In this document: positions 1 to 6,054 of the stretch, one piece after another | How positions within the stretch are numbered: the first letter of the stretch is position 1 | Layout of the letters: every line of letters starts with the position of its first letter | Assembly (NCBI GenBank): GCA_019247135.1 | Contig: JAFAPL010000769.1 | Location: 1 to 6,360 of the forward strand | DNA from: Chloroflexota bacterium | Lineage (GTDB): Bacteria; Chloroflexota; UBA6077; CF-72 | DNA: 6,360 bases | Reading direction: 5' to 3' | Program-made: the position numbers and the translations under genes | The notes under the pieces: generated by a model | What the model was told of the DNA's origin: nothing | Seen by the model: the letters and a program-made list of their open reading frames with translations, nothing else | Databases searched by the model: none

Positions 1-663
1 CCGCACGCACCCAGAGGTGCGGCGTGGGAACGCGCGCTGGACTACTGGCGTACATTGCCGACCGATCGCGGCGCATCATACGACCGCATTGTCGAGATCG
101 ACGCCGCGTCTCTGGTGCCGCACGTCACGTGGGGCACGAACCCGGGCATGGTCGCGCCGGTCACGGGCAGCGTTCCTGATCCATCTGAGAGCGCGTCCGA
201 TGCGGACCGCCGCTCGGTCGAACGTGCGCTCGAGTACATGGATCTGAAGCCGTTGATGCCCATTCAAGACATATCCCTCGACCGCGTGTTCATCGGTTCA
301 TGCACCAATGCGCGCCTGGAAGACCTCCGCGCGGCGGCCCAGGTGGTCCAGGGCAAGCGGGTTCATCCGCGGGTGCGGGCGATGGTCGTTCCCGGCTCAC
401 ATCAGGTGAAGGTCGCCGCCGAGCGCGAAGGCCTCGACCGACTGTTTACGGCGGCCGGATTCGAGTGGCGCGAGGCGGGCTGCAGCATGTGCCTGGGGAT
501 GAATCCTGACATCCTGCAACCGGGCGAGCGGTGCGCCAGTACCTCGAATCGGAATTTCGAGGGCCGCCAGGGAAAGGGCGGTCGGACGCACCTCGTCAGT
601 CCGCCGATGGCCGCGGCCGCCGCGATCGCAGGTCACTTCGTCGATATCCGCGAGTGGCAGTAA
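1..663 (+). CDS. leuC: 3-isopropylmalate dehydratase large subunit, C-terminal part (5' end outside window)
   Basis: With LeuD this subunit isomerises 2-isopropylmalate to 3-isopropylmalate in cytosolic leucine synthesis, using a 4Fe-4S cluster. The reading frame is open from the first base and ends at TAA 661-663, leaving 220 visible residues of a protein usually about 465-475 long, so over half is missing upstream. The three cluster cysteines are all visible: one in IGSCTNAR (visible residue 101) and two in [11 protein letters not shown] (161 and 164). The block from [17 protein letters not shown] to [13 protein letters not shown] is the second aconitase-family signature and substrate-binding region. 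VTWGTNPGM near visible residue 45 is also typical of LeuC. leuD follows after 28 bases, as in a standard leuCD unit. Nothing suggests degeneration. The family is recognised from sequence; the catalytic role is established family knowledge. Confidence 0.96.
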   Translation, partial: PHAPRGAAWERALDYWRTLPTDRGASYDRIVEIDAASLVPHVTWGTNPGMVAPVTGSVPDPSESASDADRRSVERALEYMDLKPLMPIQDISLDRVFIGSCTNARLEDLRAAAQVVQGKRVHPRVRAMVVPGSHQVKVAAEREGLDRLFTAAGFEWREAGCSMCLGMNPDILQPGERCASTSNRNFEGRQGKGGRTHLVSPPMAAAAAIAGHFVDIREWQ

Positions 664-691
664 CGCCGATGGCTGATTGCTGAGAACCGAC

Positions 692-1312
692 ATGGAAGCA
701 TTTACACGTCATACTGGACTGGTCGCGCCGCTCGATCGCGTGGACGTCGACACCGACCAGATCATTCCGAAGCAGTTTCTCAAGAGCATTGCGCGCACGG
801 GTTTCGAACAGGGCTTGTTCTTCGACTGGCGTTTTCGCCCCGACGGTACGCCTGTCGAAGATTTCGTGTTGAACAAGCCCCAGTATCACGGCGCCTCGAT
901 CTTGGTCTCGGGCCGTAACTTCGGCTCGGGCTCGTCACGCGAACACGCACCATGGGCCTTGCAGCAGTTCGGCTTCCACGCGGTGATCGCGCCGAGCTTC
1001 GGCGACATCTTCCGCAACAACTCGTACCAGAATGGGCTGCTGCCGGTGGTCCTACCCGAAAACGTCGTGCAGCAACTCCTCCAGCGCGCCGAATCGGAAC
1101 CCGGCTACAAGCTGACCATTGATCTGGAACAACAGACCGTTTCGGACGACCGCGATACCCTCGCGTCGTTTGACATTGACCCGGCCGTCAAACACCGCCT
1201 GCTGAACGGGCTGGACGACATCGGCCTGACGCTCCAGCACGTCGACGACATCTCGAGGTACGAAGCGAACCGGGCGGAGTTTCTCCCGCGCACGGAGGCA
1301 GTGCCCGCATGA
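692..1312 (+). CDS. leuD: 3-isopropylmalate dehydratase small subunit
   Basis: This is the swivelling small subunit that pairs with LeuC to form isopropylmalate isomerase. It has 206 residues, the normal length of the bacterial long-type LeuD. The start [20 protein letters not shown] aligns with the usual LeuD N-terminus. [11 protein letters not shown] follows at residues 21-31, the [17 protein letters not shown] loop at 74-90, and [18 protein letters not shown] at 102-119; these are the substrate-binding segments of the family. ATG at 692 is chosen over an in-frame TTG at 677, because it gives the canonical N-terminus and a weak purine-rich TGAGAA lies just upstream. It sits 28 bases after leuC, and its stop overlaps the next gene by four bases, so the three are probably co-transcribed. 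No unusual substitutions are apparent. Confidence 0.97.
   Translation: MEAFTRHTGLVAPLDRVDVDTDQIIPKQFLKSIARTGFEQGLFFDWRFRPDGTPVEDFVLNKPQYHGASILVSGRNFGSGSSREHAPWALQQFGFHAVIAPSFGDIFRNNSYQNGLLPVVLPENVVQQLLQRAESEPGYKLTIDLEQQTVSDDRDTLASFDIDPAVKHRLLNGLDDIGLTLQHVDDISRYEANRAEFLPRTEAVPA
1294..1298 (+). promoter_or_regulatory. Shine-Dalgarno GGAGG for the Trm112-like gene
   Basis: A full GGAGG lies inside the 3' end of leuD, ten bases before the ATG at 1309. It supports that ATG as a real start and shows the small gene has its own ribosome site as well as coupling through the ATGA overlap with the leuD stop. Confidence 0.7.
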
Positions 1313-1629
1313 AGCGCCTGCTGCTGGTGGCACTCGCGGCCGGCGGGGCGCTTCTGTGGTGGCGCAGCCGCGCGGCGCCGAACGAGGACGCTGGGGCGTT
1401 TTCTGCCACGCCTGACGTGCCCGCGGAACCGCCCAAGCTTGGCGGCGAGGTTGACGTGGAGTTGCTGGCCATCCTCGCGTGTCCCCTGGATAAGCAACCC
1501 GTCAGCCGACAGGGCAACTACCTGGTCTGCCAGCAGTGCCAGCGGCACTACCCCATCCGCGAGGGCATCCCAGTGATGCTGATCGACGAGGCGCTCACGC
1601 CCGAGCAAGCGGCCGCTAACCCAAACTGA
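1309..1629 (+). CDS. Membrane-anchored Trm112/UPF0434-like zinc-ribbon protein
   Basis: This 106-residue protein has three parts. Residues 1-22 ([20 protein letters not shown], then RA) form a short positively flanked hydrophobic stretch that looks like an uncleaved signal anchor. Residues 23-47 are a Pro/Ala-rich linker. Residues 48-96 match the Trm112/UPF0434 (YcaR) family: [15 protein letters not shown], then [21 protein letters not shown] and IDEA. Three cysteines (58, 74, 77) could bind zinc; the fourth position of the classic CxxC...CxxC set is Asp61, as in many bacterial members. Trm112 proteins activate SAM-dependent methyltransferases in eukaryotes and archaea, while the role of bacterial relatives is poorly defined. 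The usual bacterial form is a bare soluble domain of about 60 residues, so the anchor and linker are unusual. Translational coupling to leuD probably reflects operon placement, not a role in leucine synthesis (inference). Confidence 0.85.
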   Translation: MKRLLLVALAAGGALLWWRSRAAPNEDAGAFSATPDVPAEPPKLGGEVDVELLAILACPLDKQPVSRQGNYLVCQQCQRHYPIREGIPVMLIDEALTPEQAAANPN

Positions 1630-1668
1630 ATCACCAGCACACCCGGCGGTACTCCCTCCGGAGTTCGA

Positions 1669-1724
1669 CCCACTCCCCCAACCCCCTCTCCCTGGCCAGG
1701 GAGAGGGGGCGAAGGGGGTGAGGG
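1669..1724. repeat. REP-like extragenic palindrome in the convergent gap
   Basis: The core at 1682-1709 is a perfect 28-bp palindrome with no spacer: arm CCCCCTCTCCCTGG followed by its exact complement. Imperfectly complementary flanks (pyrimidine-rich CCCACTCCCCCAA on the left, CGAAGGGGGTGAGGG on the right) extend the potential stem to roughly 1669-1724. A smaller stem, ACTCC/GGAGT, lies at 1651-1664, and a 10-bp palindrome TCCGCGCGGA at 1749-1758. The 1630-1760 gap lies between two converging genes and holds no ORF. The form resembles dispersed CCCTCTCCC/GGGAGAGGG repeats known from many GC-rich bacterial genomes. It may block transcription from both sides, although there is no T-run as in a textbook intrinsic terminator. 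Copy number cannot be judged from one window. Confidence 0.7.
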
Positions 1725-1760
1725 TTGACCCCCAAGTAGCAGCATTTCTCCGCGCGGAAA

Positions 1761-2522
1761 CTAGGCGTTCTGCGCGTCGAGGGCTTGCGCTTCGGGCGGC
1801 TCTTCGGACTGCAGCACGATCCGCTGGAAGACTTCGGCGTACTCGAACTCGAGTGCGTGGCGTTTGGCTGTCTCAGAGCCCCACTTCAGCATCTCGGTGC
1901 GCAAGCCGCCACTTGCCGCCCATTCCCCGATCTGGCTCGCATGCGCGGCGAGCGCATCGATCTTCTGGTCGATCGTGTCGGTGATATCGACCCAGTGGTT
2001 CACGTCGTTCGCCCCGGTGAAGAACAACCAGACCTCGCGGACCTTGTGGGGCTGAAGCCCCTCGGCAAGCAGATCGGGGTGTGCCTTCGGGTTCCCGGCG
2101 GCTGGAAAAGCAGCGTCGACCGCCGCCTGTCCCGCGGCGCGGTGATCGGGGTGATTCAGGTACGTGCCGTCCTCGTCCACCAGCATGCGCGGGTCCTGGC
2201 AGACAATGACGTCAGCGCGAAGCGCGCGAATGCAGCGCACGATCGCCTTGCGCAGAGCGAGGCTCGGTTCGAGCTCGCCGTCGGGAAAATCGAGGAACTG
2301 GACGCTGGCCAGGCCGAGAATCCGACCCGCCTCGCGCTGCTCGGTCTCGCGTGTCTCGACGAGGATCTCGGGAAGCACAGACTGGTCGTCACTCCCGGCT
2401 TCGCCGCGCGTGCAGAGCAGATAGTGCACGGCATGGCCGTCGCGAGCGAGCTTGGCGGCGGTGCCCGCGACGCCGAAGTCCGCGTCGTCCGGGTGCGCCG
2501 CAACAACCAGATAGGTGGCCAT
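1761..2522 (-). CDS. PIG-L/LmbE-family zinc-dependent N-deacetylase
   Basis: This 253-residue protein belongs to the family that removes N-acetyl groups from sugar-linked substrates (GlcNAc-PI, GlcNAc-inositol, GlcNAc-malate, mycothiol conjugates). A central zinc-binding motif, AAHPDDADFG, gives His10 and Asp13 as ligands with Asp12 as likely catalytic base. RETEQ (58-62) is the usual substrate-side motif. NHPDH (123-127) supplies the third zinc ligand, probably His127. FPDGELEP (79-86) and NHWVDITDTIDQKIDAL are typical of the general PIG-L group. CTRGEAGSDD is less like the BshB1 form, so bacillithiol synthesis is not claimed. There is no signal peptide, so it is cytosolic. The C-terminus ends in a Glu/Gln/Ala-rich tail. 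ATG at 2522 directly precedes the motif-bearing first strand, although no clear Shine-Dalgarno is present. It is the last gene of the minus-strand cluster, 62 bases after the MEMO gene. The substrate is unknown. Confidence 0.92.
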   Translation of the reverse strand: MATYLVVAAHPDDADFGVAGTAAKLARDGHAVHYLLCTRGEAGSDDQSVLPEILVETRETEQREAGRILGLASVQFLDFPDGELEPSLALRKAIVRCIRALRADVIVCQDPRMLVDEDGTYLNHPDHRAAGQAAVDAAFPAAGNPKAHPDLLAEGLQPHKVREVWLFFTGANDVNHWVDITDTIDQKIDALAAHASQIGEWAASGGLRTEMLKWGSETAKRHALEFEYAEVFQRIVLQSEEPPEAQALDAQNA

Positions 2523-2561
2523 GCGCGCAGAGCATACCGTTGGGCGGCCCCGCGGCTGCGC

Positions 2562-2610
2562 CGTTTCGCCAGCGAACGAATCGCTCAGCGGTAGATCGCG
2601 CTGGCGAACG
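2562..2610 (-). other. Possible hairpin across the MEMO-gene stop
   Basis: CGTTTCGCCAGCG at 2562-2574 is complementary to CGCTGGCGAACG at 2599-2610, except for one bulged T. This gives about 12 base pairs around a 24-base loop that contains the MEMO stop codon. A competing shorter stem uses 2562-2578. No T-run follows on the minus strand, so it is not a standard terminator. It could attenuate transcription into the deacetylase gene or protect an mRNA end, or it may be chance in GC-rich DNA. Confidence 0.3.
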
Positions 2611-3844
2611 TCACGCTCGAGCTGCCGTCAGTATCGACCCACTGCGTGTAGCGCAGCAGGTCACCCCGGCGCTGCTGGGCCTGCATCAATGCTGTCAACA
2701 CGTAGATCGGCGTGAAGCCGCAGATCCGCCGCGCGTCATCGTCGCGCATGACATGCGCGTAATACGCGTCGGCGTCGGGCTGTAGCGCCAGGCGCAGCAA
2801 CTCGTGATCGGCCACATTGATGTCCTGCATATGCGCCGCGTCGACACGCCATGCATCACCAAAGCGTGGCCCGACGTGCGCGAGATCGACCGCCGCGACC
2901 AGCGTGACCCGGCGTCGCTCTGACGCGAGCGTCTCGAGCAACGCGTCCACGAAACGAGCCACGAGCGGCACCTCGCGCGGCGTTCCCCGCGGCGGCACCA
3001 TGCCGTGCAGCGAGTCGCACAGGATTGGGACCATGGGCGCCGCGCCCTCTCCTGCCACTCCGAGTGAGCGCAAATACACCGCCTGAAACTCGATGGAATG
3101 CTCGCCCGCGTGAGAAAACTCGCCTTCGAACAGGTCGAAGCCGCAAGCGCGGCCCAGACGGTCCAGAAACGCGGCATCCGAGGGCACCGCGCCCAGCGGC
3201 GTGTCGTAGGGCTTCTTCGTCGCCGCAAAGTGGCCCTTCACGGGTGTGTGACACGTCCCGAGCACGACGTACAGCTCCGCGGGCTCGGCCTCCGCGACTT
3301 CTTTGTACGCCCAGCTATATGTCGGCGCTCCACGATGCAGGTCCACGTGGGGCGCGATGATCGCCCGCGGCGTGGGCGTTCCAGGCTGACGCGGACGCGG
3401 CAGCTCGCCAGGGCCGACCGCGTCCAGGTAGCCCTTCGCGAGCATCCGCGCTAGCTCGGTGGCGCCAGCTGGGTACGCTCCCGCGGCGTGGACGGCCTGC
3501 CGCACGGGAGCCGCCCGAAAACGTGCCACCCGCTCCGAACCGTACTTCTCCGCGCGTGCACCCTCCAGAAAGCCCGCCTGATCGAGCCGTTCGAGAAAGC
3601 TCCGAAGTTGTGTCGGGCCGATCATTGACCCGCGCAGTGTCAACGCCTTCGTCAGCTCGGGCAGGTTGCGTTGTCCGTCCAGCAGCATCAAGACTTGCGC
3701 GGCGCCGTCCGAAACGACGATCGGCCGGATCGACGGATCCGACGGATCACGCAGTACGAGCATGCGCTGGCCAGCGTCATTGACGGGAAAGATCTCGACC
3801 GGCCGCAAGCGCGGCCGGTCAGCAAGTGGGAAGGCTTCGGCCAC
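2585..3844 (-). CDS. MEMO-family protein (AmmeMemoRadiSam component B) with N-terminal winged-helix/PqqD-like domain
   Basis: The protein has 419 residues from GTG at 3844. Residues 115-419 form a MEMO domain, related to class III extradiol dioxygenases. Its metal-site residues are visible: His166 in IIAPHVD, His199 in GTCHTP, His323 in DLAHVGPRFGD, and Cys375 in RRICGFTPI, matching the His and Cys positions of human MEMO1. FSHAGEHSIEFQ (243-254) is another family block. Residues 12-110 (RLRPVEIFPV to RFRAAPVR) resemble the winged-helix/PqqD-like extension seen on some bacterial MEMO proteins: GAAQVLMLLDGQRN, then LRSFLERLDQAGFL. Bacterial MEMO often accompanies AMMECR1 and a radical-SAM protein; neither is in this window. 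The biochemical role is unsettled. GTG 3844 lies two bases after the upstream stop, with a weak GGAA eight bases before it. An ATG at 3916 would add 24 mostly Arg-rich residues and overlap the upstream gene by 70 bases, so it is disfavoured. Confidence 0.88.
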   Translation of the reverse strand: MAEAFPLADRPRLRPVEIFPVNDAGQRMLVLRDPSDPSIRPIVVSDGAAQVLMLLDGQRNLPELTKALTLRGSMIGPTQLRSFLERLDQAGFLEGARAEKYGSERVARFRAAPVRQAVHAAGAYPAGATELARMLAKGYLDAVGPGELPRPRQPGTPTPRAIIAPHVDLHRGAPTYSWAYKEVAEAEPAELYVVLGTCHTPVKGHFAATKKPYDTPLGAVPSDAAFLDRLGRACGFDLFEGEFSHAGEHSIEFQAVYLRSLGVAGEGAAPMVPILCDSLHGMVPPRGTPREVPLVARFVDALLETLASERRRVTLVAAVDLAHVGPRFGDAWRVDAAHMQDINVADHELLRLALQPDADAYYAHVMRDDDARRICGFTPIYVLTALMQAQQRRGDLLRYTQWVDTDGSSSVTFASAIYR

Positions 3845-3846
3845 CC

Positions 3847-6054
3847 CTATGGTTCCGCGACAGCGACGGGCATGCGCCTTTCGACCTCTTCTTCGGTCGT
3901 CTCCGGTTGCCGCCACGGTCGGACGAGCAGCGCCGAGAGCACGTAGAAGGCGATCACGATCAGCAGCAAATGCCGATAGCCGATCAGCAACGACGTGTAC
4001 TCGAGCATGCCTCCCACCATGATGCCAATCAGGTTGGACGCGAACGCCACGTCAGCACGCGGTCCCGTGCCTTTGAACGAGCCCGCGAACACGAGGTTGG
4101 CCAGGAATACCGGCAGGAACGCGACGACACTTGCCAGCCCGTACCGCAGCGGCAGCATTCCGATCGACAGAAATGCATCCTGCGGCACCACGTAGACGAG
4201 CACCAGGGCCGCTAAGAGTGCGCCGTACAGCGGCCGTGATGGCCGAACGGGGAAGCGTGCCGACAGGAACACCGCCAGCAGGACGCTGCACAGGATCGCG
4301 AAGAAGACCAGCGAGTTCACCAGCCAGGTCGAGCCAAACAGGAGAGAGAACGTGACCAGGCTGCGTGTTTCTAGAAGAGAGAATGCAGCGCCCAGGAAGA
4401 ACATGTGACCCGAGAAGCCTTTTCGGGCGCTCGCTGGAGCAAGGCCAAAGATCATGCCCAGCGCAATCACACCCACCATGGCGAGTCCAGCGATATAGAC
4501 ACCGGGCAGCGCTGGATTACGTAAGTACATCAACGGCCACTCGTCGGTCGCTGGCGTTGGAGGGCTCGGGTCGACATCGCCGGCCGAGTTATCGCGCGCA
4601 AGGATGCCGGACCCCACCTGCGGCAACAGGATCGCGTTCGGATCCTCGTTGACCTGCGGCGTCGGCGCGCGAACCTCCTGATACGGCTGAGCTAGCTCCG
4701 GCCGCTGCGTGAGCAACGTCTGCAAACGCGGGCCCGCCACCAGGACGCCAGCGCGGCCCCACCCGCCGTAGCTGATGGCGTAGGGCGGCTGATCGAACGC
4801 AGTCTGGAGCATGCCCGCCAACTTCCGCAGGAGCCAGTCTTCGCGATAGTAGTTGTAGAGAACAACCGCACCATCAGGCGTCAGGTGGTCTCGCGCTTCC
4901 TGAAAGGACTGTTCGGTGAACAGGAAGCTCTCCAGACGCAGGCTGGAGAACTGCGACGTCAGTGTCAACGAGTCGGGGAGGGCGAAGATGATCAGGTCGT
5001 ACTTGTCCGTGCTCTTGCGTATGAACGACCGCCCGTCGTCGATGTGGACGGTGACGCGCGGGTCCGAGAAAGGCTGCTCCGGATGAAACTGCGCGCCCAG
5101 GCGCGCGATCACCGGGTCGATCTCGACCGCGTCGATGTGCTTGACGTCGCCGTACTTCAAGCCGATCGCCGTATCCGAACCACTGCCCGCGCCGATGATC
5201 AGGACGTGCTGGAACTGGCCTGATCCAAATAGCTCGTAGGGCGAGCGATAAAAAGGCTCCTTCCTGTCTGATGGGAGCATCGCCTGGTGGCCGCTCTCGT
5301 TGACGTTCAACGCCCAGCCGTAACCGTCGTCTGTCGGCGTGAGCCCGATCTTGTAGTACGGCGACCACCAGTAGGGATTGCCGATGCTCCAGGCGATCGC
5401 CGCGGCGACCAGGAGTGGAGCGATCATCACGACTCTGTCGAGCCAGCGTGGCCCGGACAACAGCAGCACGATCACCACCAGGCCGAAGAACCACACGGCC
5501 GGCGGCTGCTCGAACCAGGACAGGGCAAAGAACGCCGCGATGCCCGCCAGACTGCCGACGATGTCCATGCCGTACGCGCGCAGCGGCGGGGTCACCTGTC
5601 CGAGCAGCACACCCAGAGGGCGGCCGATGCAGACGAACAGCAGGCTGACCAGCAAGAAAGCGGCGGGCAGGACGAGCGCGTTTTCGGGCGGCGCGCTGCC
5701 ACTCTCGCCAGCGCCGTAATACAGGACGCCCGCGGAGCCGATCTTCAACTCAAACCGCGTGAGGGCGATCAGGATCGCGGCGAACAGGAATACGAGCGAG
5801 AAGGTCTTCGGTCCGAGCGGCAGGCGTCGGCTGCTGCGCACCGACAGGATGCCCACACCGAGGCCAAGAAACGATGCCAGCAAGATGAAGTTGGTGAAGT
5901 AGGACAGGAACCGGACGTGCGCGGGCATCCAGCGGATGCACAGCAGCTCGGCGTACAGGCCGAGAAAGCTCGTCATGAACAGCTGCACGTCAGGACGCTT
6001 GACGAACGCGCCCGGCCAGGCAGGTCGCGCGACAACGGCCCGTGCGGCGCTCAC
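3847..6054 (-). CDS. Polytopic membrane protein with spermidine-synthase/SAM-methyltransferase-like domain
   Basis: This 735-residue protein has a nucleotide-binding enzyme domain between two membrane parts. About seven hydrophobic segments lie at residues 24-224 and about seven more at 517-711. The middle (roughly 270-440) is a Rossmann-like spermidine-synthase/methyltransferase fold: LIIGAGSGSD (285-294) is the SAM/dcSAM glycine loop, VEID (310-313) holds the acidic ribose-binding position, and IDDGRSF (338-344) follows. Where true spermidine synthases have a DxxDP-type catalytic segment, this has ALPDSLTLTSQFSSLRLESF, with one Asp and no DP. Polyamine synthesis is therefore doubtful. The C-terminal block FFLGAAFSLLETRSLVTF and the GGMLEYTSLLIGYR block recur in a widespread uncharacterised 'spermidine synthase-like' membrane family. 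GTG at 6054 is chosen because it overlaps the upstream stop by four bases (GTGA) and has GAGGT eight bases upstream. Substrate unknown. Confidence 0.88.
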   Translation of the reverse strand: MSAARAVVARPAWPGAFVKRPDVQLFMTSFLGLYAELLCIRWMPAHVRFLSYFTNFILLASFLGLGVGILSVRSSRRLPLGPKTFSLVFLFAAILIALTRFELKIGSAGVLYYGAGESGSAPPENALVLPAAFLLVSLLFVCIGRPLGVLLGQVTPPLRAYGMDIVGSLAGIAAFFALSWFEQPPAVWFFGLVVIVLLLSGPRWLDRVVMIAPLLVAAAIAWSIGNPYWWSPYYKIGLTPTDDGYGWALNVNESGHQAMLPSDRKEPFYRSPYELFGSGQFQHVLIIGAGSGSDTAIGLKYGDVKHIDAVEIDPVIARLGAQFHPEQPFSDPRVTVHIDDGRSFIRKSTDKYDLIIFALPDSLTLTSQFSSLRLESFLFTEQSFQEARDHLTPDGAVVLYNYYREDWLLRKLAGMLQTAFDQPPYAISYGGWGRAGVLVAGPRLQTLLTQRPELAQPYQEVRAPTPQVNEDPNAILLPQVGSGILARDNSAGDVDPSPPTPATDEWPLMYLRNPALPGVYIAGLAMVGVIALGMIFGLAPASARKGFSGHMFFLGAAFSLLETRSLVTFSLLFGSTWLVNSLVFFAILCSVLLAVFLSARFPVRPSRPLYGALLAALVLVYVVPQDAFLSIGMLPLRYGLASVVAFLPVFLANLVFAGSFKGTGPRADVAFASNLIGIMVGGMLEYTSLLIGYRHLLLIVIAFYVLSALLVRPWRQPETTEEEVERRMPVAVAEP

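Noticed and set aside
677..691. TTG at 677 as the leuD start
   Set aside because: It would add five residues not seen in LeuD; ATG at 692 gives the canonical N-terminus.
1630..1760. Classical Rho-independent terminator in the convergent gap
   Set aside because: The strong palindrome is not followed by a T-run on either strand, so it is recorded as a repeat with possible barrier function.
1761..2522. Assignment of the deacetylase as BshB1 (bacillithiol synthesis)
   Set aside because: The region after the first motif reads CTRGEAGSDD and the protein matches the general PIG-L group. No bshA or bshC is nearby.
1785..2594. 269-codon plus-strand ORF opposite the deacetylase gene
   Set aside because: It is the antisense shadow of a clearly recognised PIG-L gene in GC-rich DNA. 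Its translation has no recognisable domain and unnatural composition.
3845..3916. ATG at 3916 as the MEMO start
   Set aside because: The added stretch is Arg-rich and low in hydrophobic residues, and would overlap the upstream gene by 70 bases. GTG at 3844 fits the two-base junction.
4874..5494. 206-codon minus-strand ORF in another frame of the membrane protein gene
   Set aside because: It overlaps the recognised SAM-binding domain and is Arg-rich with no family motif, so it is a frame shadow.
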